From Sphingomonadaceae bacterium (GTDB lineage Bacteria; Pseudomonadota; Alphaproteobacteria; Sphingomonadales; Sphingomonadaceae): 64,000 nucleotides of DNA. The position numbers and the translations under genes were made by a program. Position 1 is the stretch's first letter. Each line of letters starts with the position of its first letter. The notes below the pieces were generated by a model. That model was not told the origin of the DNA and did no database searches. It saw only the letters and a list, made by a program, of their open reading frames with translations. Location of the stretch: assembly GCA_024236195.1 (NCBI GenBank), contig JACKKZ010000007.1:58968-122967 (forward strand). Direction: 5' to 3'. This document shows positions 59,444 to 64,000 of the stretch, one piece after another.

Positions 59444-60708
59444 AGCGAATCCATCCCCGTCACGCTACGCAGGCTATAGGCCGCGGTGAGCAGGTTCCCC
59501 GCTGCCTGAATCTTAGCGGTTTCCGCAGCGCTGGCCTCGCGCATGGCGTCGAGCAGCGCCAGTTGGGGCTTGGCCCCGGCTTCGACTTCCAGCCGGGTGC
59601 TGCGCAGTGCCTCTTTCGTCGCGCGGGCGCGTTCGTCAGCGGCGAGGACCATCGCCTTGGCAGCCTGCACCGCTTCGAAGGTTTGTACTGCCTGCACTTC
59701 CACGGCCTGTGCGGCAAGGCGCGCATCGGCGCTGGCTGCGCGTGCATCGGCCTCGGCCTTGGAAATCTTGGCGCCGACCCGGCCACCGCTGTAGAACTGC
59801 CAGCGGCCCCGCACACCAATACTTGCGCTGTCTGCCTTGTAACCGGGGAAGAACTGGTCGCGAATGGTAGAGGCTTCGGCATAGACGCCGACAGTCGGCA
59901 AGCGTTCCGCCTTGGCGCCGCGCACACCCGCTTCGGCAATTTCGGCTGCCTTGCGTGCCTGCGCAACCATCGGATTGTCCGCAAGAGCCATCTGCCGGGC
60001 CTGTTCTGCGTCGGGCGGGATAATCGGGAGCAACGGCAGCGTCGGGTCCAGCTCGACCTCTTGCCCTGTAAGCGTTGCCAGCTGCGCCTTGGCCGTGGCC
60101 AACATCCCCCGCGCATGGGCGAGGCCCGCCTTGGCTTCGGCCAGCCGCGCCTCTGCCTGAGCAACATCGGTGGAAGTCGCGGCACCAACCTTGAACATCA
60201 GTTTCGACTGACGGACAACTTCTTCCAGCATGGTCGCCATGGCGGAGTAGGACTCTACCTGCTCCTGCGCAGCCAGCGCCTGCGTGTAGGCGCGGATCAC
60301 CTGCAGCCGCAGGTCAAGCATGGCTGCGTTAGCCCCGACTGCCGCCAGTTCGCGTCCGGCCTTGGCCTGATCGACAGCAGAACCGATCCGCCCGAAAGTG
60401 AGGATCGGCATTTCCGCACCCACTTGCGCCACGCGCGGGGTTACATTTGCGGCAGGCAGGGCGAAGAAGCCCTGCGGGTCGATCCGTCCGGTGCCAATCT
60501 GCCCCTGCAACGTCGCCATCGGCATGCGTTCAGCCTGCGCCTGCCGCACGGCAGCATCCGCAGCGTCCTCACGGGCGCGCGCAGCTTCCATCGCCGGGGA
60601 CCGTTCCAACACGATCTCCAGCACCTGCTCCAGCGACTGTGCCGCGACGGGCGACGCAGCCAGAGTCAGCGCGATGGCGGCAAGCGAGGGTATCGACCTG
60701 TGCATCAT
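59440..60708 (-). CDS. TolC-family outer-membrane efflux protein
   Basis: This 422-residue protein has a signal peptide (about 1-23, ending ASPVAA) and two long alpha-helical repeats with heptads (about 25-230 and 230-415), the TolC/OEP pattern. It would form the outer-membrane channel of a tripartite pump. The RND adaptor and permease genes lie 2 kb away on the other side of sqr, in the divergent operon. It follows the DUF2892 gene by 4 bases. The second ATG at 60705 has better spacing from GAGG. Confidence 0.9.
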   Translation of the reverse strand: MMHRSIPSLAAIALTLAASPVAAQSLEQVLEIVLERSPAMEAARAREDAADAAVRQAQAERMPMATLQGQIGTGRIDPQGFFALPAANVTPRVAQVGAEMPILTFGRIGSAVDQAKAGRELAAVGANAAMLDLRLQVIRAYTQALAAQEQVESYSAMATMLEEVVRQSKLMFKVGAATSTDVAQAEARLAEAKAGLAHARGMLATAKAQLATLTGQEVELDPTLPLLPIIPPDAEQARQMALADNPMVAQARKAAEIAEAGVRGAKAERLPTVGVYAEASTIRDQFFPGYKADSASIGVRGRWQFYSGGRVGAKISKAEADARAASADARLAAQAVEVQAVQTFEAVQAAKAMVLAADERARATKEALRSTRLEVEAGAKPQLALLDAMREASAAETAKIQAAGNLLTAAYSLRSVTGMDSL

Positions 60709-60712
60709 ATCC

Positions 60713-60916
60713 TCAATCGAAAGCGCAGCCCTGCTTCACACCGACGGCGCGAAAGATCATCGCCGCCGGGCAGAAGCCGGTGAAGCTGGCCTGCAGCATG
60801 TTCAGTCCGGCAAACATCGTCAGCCCAATCCAATAGGGGTGGATGGTGACGGACAGGATGGCGCTGGCCAGTACCACGATACCGGCAAAGGCCATGACAG
60901 CGCGGTCAAGGTTCAT
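60713..60916 (-). CDS. DUF2892 (YgaP-like) small membrane protein
   Basis: This 67-residue protein has two membrane helices with FAGLNMLQASFTGFCPAAMI, the DUF2892 signature. In E. coli YgaP this domain is fused to a rhodanese; here the rhodanese is a separate divergent gene 1.4 kb away. It lies 12 bases after sqr. The conserved cysteine in GFCP may take part in sulfur transfer, which is inferred. Confidence 0.88.
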   Translation of the reverse strand: MNLDRAVMAFAGIVVLASAILSVTIHPYWIGLTMFAGLNMLQASFTGFCPAAMIFRAVGVKQGCAFD

Positions 60917-60928
60917 CGTGTGCGGTCC

Positions 60929-62209
60929 TCAGTCGAAATTGAGTTTTTTCACGCCCAGCACATGCAGGGCCAGCTTTTCGTAGAACGGCTCGCTTTCGCC
61001 CTTGCGGATCTTGCGCAGGAAGTATTTTTCGAAGCCGATCTTGGCCAGGTGCACCCATTTCCCGTCGCTCGACCAGTTGGTGTTGCGCGGCGGGATTTGC
61101 GGCTTGGCGACAAAGGCCACCCCGCCGTCGCCGAAGTCAGCCAGGCAGATGGCGTTCCAGCTGGCTTCGTGGGTGGGCTCTTCGCCATTCAGGATCTGCT
61201 TGAGGTTCATGGCTGTGGCGGTGACCATGCTTTCGATCATGAAGCCGGTCTTGGGTACGCCCACGGGCAGCGGGGTAGGGGCGACTGGCGGGATCGCAAT
61301 GCACACGCCTACGCCGAACACATTCTTGTATTTAGTGTTGCGCTGATGCTTGTCGGTAATCACGAAGCCGCGCGGATTGACCAGTCCTTCGAGGCCCATC
61401 AGCGGCTTGATCCCGCGGAAGGCGGGCAGCATCATCGCCCAGCCGAAATCAAGGTCATGCTTGGCCTTCTCGCTGCCATCCTCATTCACTTCGGTGACAT
61501 GGCACACACCCTCTTCGACGCTGTCGACGCGGGCGTTGGTAATCCACTTGATGTGACGGTTGCGCATTTCGCTTTCGAGCAGGCCCTTGGTGTCACCCAC
61601 ACCGTCAAGGCCGAGATGGCCGACATAAGGCTCTGGCGAGATGAAGGTCATCGGGATCTTGTGGCGGATCTTGCGCCGCTTCAGCTCGGTGTCGAGGATC
61701 ATTGCCATTTCATAGGCAGGGCCATAGCAGCTGGCCCCCTGCACCGCGCCGACGACAATCGGGCGGGGATTGGCGCAAAGCTCTTCAAACTTGGCATGCG
61801 CTTCCTTGGCATGGTCGGTCTGGCACACGGACTGGGTATGCGCTTCGGGCCCGAATCCGGGGATTTCGTCAAATGCCAGCTCCGGACCGGTGGCGATCAC
61901 CAGATAATCATATTCAATAATCGAATCGTCGTTGAGTTCGATCTTGTTTTCATCGGGCATCACCTTGCGGGCGCCCACGCCGGTAAAGCCAATGCCATGC
62001 TTCTTCATCACCGGGGGCAAGTGAGCGCGAATCGCTTCCGGCTCGCGCCAACCCACGGCGACCCATGGATTTGACGGGACAAACCAGTAATCGTCACCCT
62101 TGTTGATGACGCTTACCTTGGCCTTGCCCTTGGTCGCTTCAGCGATTTCGTAAGCTGCGATGGTGCCGCCCAGGCCTGCCCCCAGGATGACGATATGAAT
62201 ATCAGACAT
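60929..62209 (-). CDS. sqr: Sulfide:quinone oxidoreductase
   Basis: This 426-residue flavoprotein oxidises sulfide and feeds electrons to quinone. The FAD loop ILGAGLGGTIAAYE is at the start. All three catalytic cysteines of the Rhodobacter type align: C129 (SVCQTDHA), C161 (GASCYGPAYE) and C355 (NAICLADFG), matching C127, C159 and C353 with the same spacing. PVGVPKTGFMIESMV is also typical. The ATG at 62209 has GAGAGG upstream. It heads the sqr-DUF2892-tolC operon. Confidence 0.94.
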   Translation of the reverse strand: MSDIHIVILGAGLGGTIAAYEIAEATKGKAKVSVINKGDDYWFVPSNPWVAVGWREPEAIRAHLPPVMKKHGIGFTGVGARKVMPDENKIELNDDSIIEYDYLVIATGPELAFDEIPGFGPEAHTQSVCQTDHAKEAHAKFEELCANPRPIVVGAVQGASCYGPAYEMAMILDTELKRRKIRHKIPMTFISPEPYVGHLGLDGVGDTKGLLESEMRNRHIKWITNARVDSVEEGVCHVTEVNEDGSEKAKHDLDFGWAMMLPAFRGIKPLMGLEGLVNPRGFVITDKHQRNTKYKNVFGVGVCIAIPPVAPTPLPVGVPKTGFMIESMVTATAMNLKQILNGEEPTHEASWNAICLADFGDGGVAFVAKPQIPPRNTNWSSDGKWVHLAKIGFEKYFLRKIRKGESEPFYEKLALHVLGVKKLNFD

Positions 62210-62291
62210 TGTGCAACCTCTCTGCGAATTACAGGTTGACGAGTAGAACACATACACGATATTCGCAAGTCAATAATCGAAAGGATCACCC
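62210..62291. promoter_or_regulatory. Divergent promoter region of the sulfide locus
   Basis: Two facing -35 like boxes are seen: TTGACG (62236-62241) for the rhodanese side with ATATTC 17 bases on, and TTGACT (62273-62268, minus) for sqr. GCGAAT (62224-62229) and ATTCGC (62261-62266) form an inverted pair that could bind a repressor. Confidence 0.45.
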
Positions 62292-62621
62292 ATGTTTGGT
62301 TTTGGCAAGCGTACCCCGATCAAGGAAATCTCTCCCGGCGTGCTGCATGATATGATTGCGGACAAGGAAGCAATCGTCGTGGATGTGCGCGAACCGGGCG
62401 AATTTGCCGGCGGCCACATCCCCGGTGCGATCAATCTTCCGCTCTCGCGATTCGATCCGGCGCAGCTTCCCGCTGCGAAGGGCAAGCTGGTGGTGCTGAA
62501 TTGCGCTGGTGGTATCCGTTCGGCCAAGGCTCTGCAGAAATGCGGGGACGTGCCGGTTGATACGCATCTTGCCGGAGGTATGGGGGCGTGGAACCGGGCC
62601 GGCTTGCCCATCGAACGCTGA
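62292..62621 (+). CDS. Rhodanese-like sulfurtransferase
   Basis: This 109-residue single-domain rhodanese keeps VVDVREPGEFAGGHIPGA and the active-site loop LNCAGGIRSAKA with the persulfide cysteine. It would move sulfane sulfur made by SQR to an acceptor. AAAGGA precedes the ATG. It is divergent from sqr by 82 bases and followed after 40 bases by the RND adaptor gene. Confidence 0.92.
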   Translation: MFGFGKRTPIKEISPGVLHDMIADKEAIVVDVREPGEFAGGHIPGAINLPLSRFDPAQLPAAKGKLVVLNCAGGIRSAKALQKCGDVPVDTHLAGGMGAWNRAGLPIER

Positions 62622-62661
62622 TACCGGAAACACCTGTCTACTGACGTCCCAAGGGGGCCAT

Positions 62662-63708
62662 ATGCGCAAGCTTACCTTCATCCCGACCATCGCCCTGGCG
62701 CTCGCCCTGGCGGCCTGCGGTTCTGACGCTGATCCGGAGGGGGCAGGCGCGCAACAGGCTGCGGACCCCACGGCGCTGGCTGTGCAGGAAGTGGCGGTTG
62801 AGCGCTGGACCGCCGTCAGCGCGGAAGTTTCCACCGTGGACCAGGCTCAGGTGCTGGCCCGCATTCCCGGCATCGTTACGTCCCTCTCCGTCAAGGAAGG
62901 CGACTATGTGCAAAAGGGGCAAGCCATCGGCCGGATCGTCGATAGCCAGCTAGGTTACCAAAGCGGTGCCTATGGCGCACAGGCAGCTGCCGCCGCCGCG
63001 CAGGCTGCGCAGGCGCAGGCCGAGCTTTCGCGGACCAAATACCTCTATGAGAACGGTGTTTATGCCAAGGCGCGGCTGGAGCAGGCGCAAGCGGCCGCCT
63101 CTGCCGCGCAGGCACAGGTGCGTGCCGCCCAGGCGCAGCAGCAGGCGGTGAACGCCGTAGCCGGGCAGGGTGTCCTCTATGCCCCGGCGAGCGGGCGCGT
63201 GCTGATGGCTGATGTTCCCCCCGGGTCCGCCGTGGCACCGGGAATGCCGATTGCCGTGATTACCTCTGGCCCGGTGGTGGTGAAGCTGGAAATGCCTGAA
63301 TCACTGGCAGGCAAGGTCCATGCCGGCAGCGAAGTGCGCGTTAAGGCGGATAATGGCGATGTCCTGACTGGAACGATCCAGCGCGTCTATCCCTCCGTCG
63401 CAGGCGGGCAGGTCCGCGCCGATGCGCAAGTGGCAGGAATCGACACCAGCCTGATCGGTCGGCGGCTGGCAGCAGAAGTTGCCAGCGGCAAGGACAAGGG
63501 ACTCGTGATTCCGCAAGATTATGTCGTGACCCGTTACGGTGTCGATTACGTCACCATCCGGCCCAAGGGTGGCAAGCCAGCCAGCATGCCGGTGCAGACG
63601 GCCCCGGCTGGCGAAGCGGGCAAGGTGGAAATCCTCTCTGGCGTCAACAAGGGTGACGTGATTGTGAAGCCCGCAGCTCCTGCTGCTGGTGGAGGCAAGG
63701 CCGAATGA
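62662..63708 (+). CDS. RND efflux periplasmic adaptor lipoprotein
   Basis: This 348-residue membrane-fusion protein has a lipobox (ALAAC) after the signal, then a lipoyl half-motif (ARIPGIVTSLSVKEGDYVQKG), an alanine-rich coiled hairpin (about 95-165) and the return lipoyl strand (YAPASGRVLMADVPPGSAV). It links an RND pump to TolC. AAGGGGG lies seven bases before the ATG at 62662. Its stop overlaps the permease start as ATGA. Confidence 0.92.
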   Translation: MRKLTFIPTIALALALAACGSDADPEGAGAQQAADPTALAVQEVAVERWTAVSAEVSTVDQAQVLARIPGIVTSLSVKEGDYVQKGQAIGRIVDSQLGYQSGAYGAQAAAAAAQAAQAQAELSRTKYLYENGVYAKARLEQAQAAASAAQAQVRAAQAQQQAVNAVAGQGVLYAPASGRVLMADVPPGSAVAPGMPIAVITSGPVVVKLEMPESLAGKVHAGSEVRVKADNGDVLTGTIQRVYPSVAGGQVRADAQVAGIDTSLIGRRLAAEVASGKDKGLVIPQDYVVTRYGVDYVTIRPKGGKPASMPVQTAPAGEAGKVEILSGVNKGDVIVKPAAPAAGGGKAE

Positions 63709-64000
63709 GCCTCGGAATATCTGGAAACCTGACGAAAGCGGCGATTAATTCGCCGCTGACACCACTGTTCCTGCTGGCGGCGATCCTTGTCGGTGCGCTT
63801 GCCACCATGACGATCCCGCGCGAGGAAGAACCGCAGATCAGCGTGCCAATGGTTGATATCCAGGTCGCTGCACCCGGCTATTCCGCCAGTGACGCAGTGG
63901 AACTGGTAGGCAAGCCGCTGGAAACCATCGTCAAATCGGTTGGCCAGGTGGAACATGTCTACACCCAGGCCGAAGATAATGGCGTGATGGTCACCGCCCG
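63705..64000 (+). CDS. RND efflux permease, N-terminal part (cut by window end)
   Basis: About 98 residues are visible: one membrane helix (LTPLFLLAAILVGALATM) followed by IPREEEPQISVPMVDIQVAAPG, the classic start of AcrB/HAE-type RND permeases. The segment GYSASDAVELVGKPLE is also typical. The gene runs off the window. Confidence 0.92.
   Translation, partial: MSLGISGNLTKAAINSPLTPLFLLAAILVGALATMTIPREEEPQISVPMVDIQVAAPGYSASDAVELVGKPLETIVKSVGQVEHVYTQAEDNGVMVTA

Noticed and set aside
60398..62074. 558-codon plus-strand open frame opposite tolC and sqr
   Set aside because: The minus-strand genes have intact active-site motifs; the plus frame is their shadow.
1..64000. Mobile element, prophage or CRISPR array
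   Set aside because: No transposase, integrase, phage structural gene, tRNA-linked direct repeat or regularly spaced repeats were seen.

Overview
The window looks like chromosome of a marine-type alphaproteobacterium of the order Sphingomonadales, probably close to Erythrobacteraceae. This is inferred from gene content: a 1040-residue sphingomonad-style TonB receptor, an ECF SigF/NrsF pair, a homocysteine methyltransferase encoded apart from the rest of MetH, a short DUF1674 gene beside rsmB, high GC and dense operons with ATGA/TGATG junctions. No integrase, transposase, phage gene or CRISPR array was recognised.

Region 1 (1-8 kb): partial gene, aqpZ with a strong terminator, a membrane GGDEF-EAL protein, DUF1674, rsmB, msrA, a secreted methyltransferase-like protein, N-carbamoylputrescine amidase, folK and tRNA-Lys(TTT). 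Region 2 (8-20 kb): TPR-sulfotransferase, TonB receptor with terminator, an acyl-CoA operon (enoyl-CoA hydratase, alpha-methylacyl-CoA racemase, LCAD-type dehydrogenase), and an esterase plus acyl-CoA ligase pair.

Region 3 (20-24.2 kb) is a bufferin (copper-binding RiPP) locus. On the minus strand lie bufA1-doxX-sigF-nrsF and on the plus strand bufA2-bufB-bufC. The intergenic gap holds two back-to-back copies of GTAACC-N16-CGAA, one facing each operon. Region 4 (24.4-31.1 kb) is a methionine operon: ArsR-methyltransferase regulator with a palindrome just before its start, metF, split metH (the second part carries a frameshift) and a TauE/SafE exporter. Region 5 (31.3-36.1 kb) is the glycine cleavage operon gcvT-gcvH-gcvPA-gcvPB behind a tandem glycine riboswitch.

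Region 6 (36.4-57.3 kb) is the most unusual. A plus-strand run encodes a CHASE2 adenylate cyclase, a FecR-like protein, a pentaheme cytochrome, a tandem GlcG/HbpS-like lipoprotein, an outer-membrane barrel and a 1378-residue decaheme cytochrome with an LVIVD propeller. A converging minus-strand operon encodes a flavoprotein fused to two cyclic-nucleotide-binding domains and a four-cluster ferredoxin, a b-type membrane protein, and an FHA-domain decaheme cytochrome, followed by a metallophosphoesterase of the cAMP-phosphodiesterase type. A CcmI-like TPR protein follows. Together these resemble an undescribed transenvelope electron conduit possibly under cAMP control.

Region 7 (57.3-64 kb): a flippase, an Nmad3-like protein, then a divergent sulfide locus (SQR, DUF2892 and TolC one way; rhodanese, RND adaptor and RND permease, cut by the window end, the other way). 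Small palindromic repeats of at least four families sit between operons.
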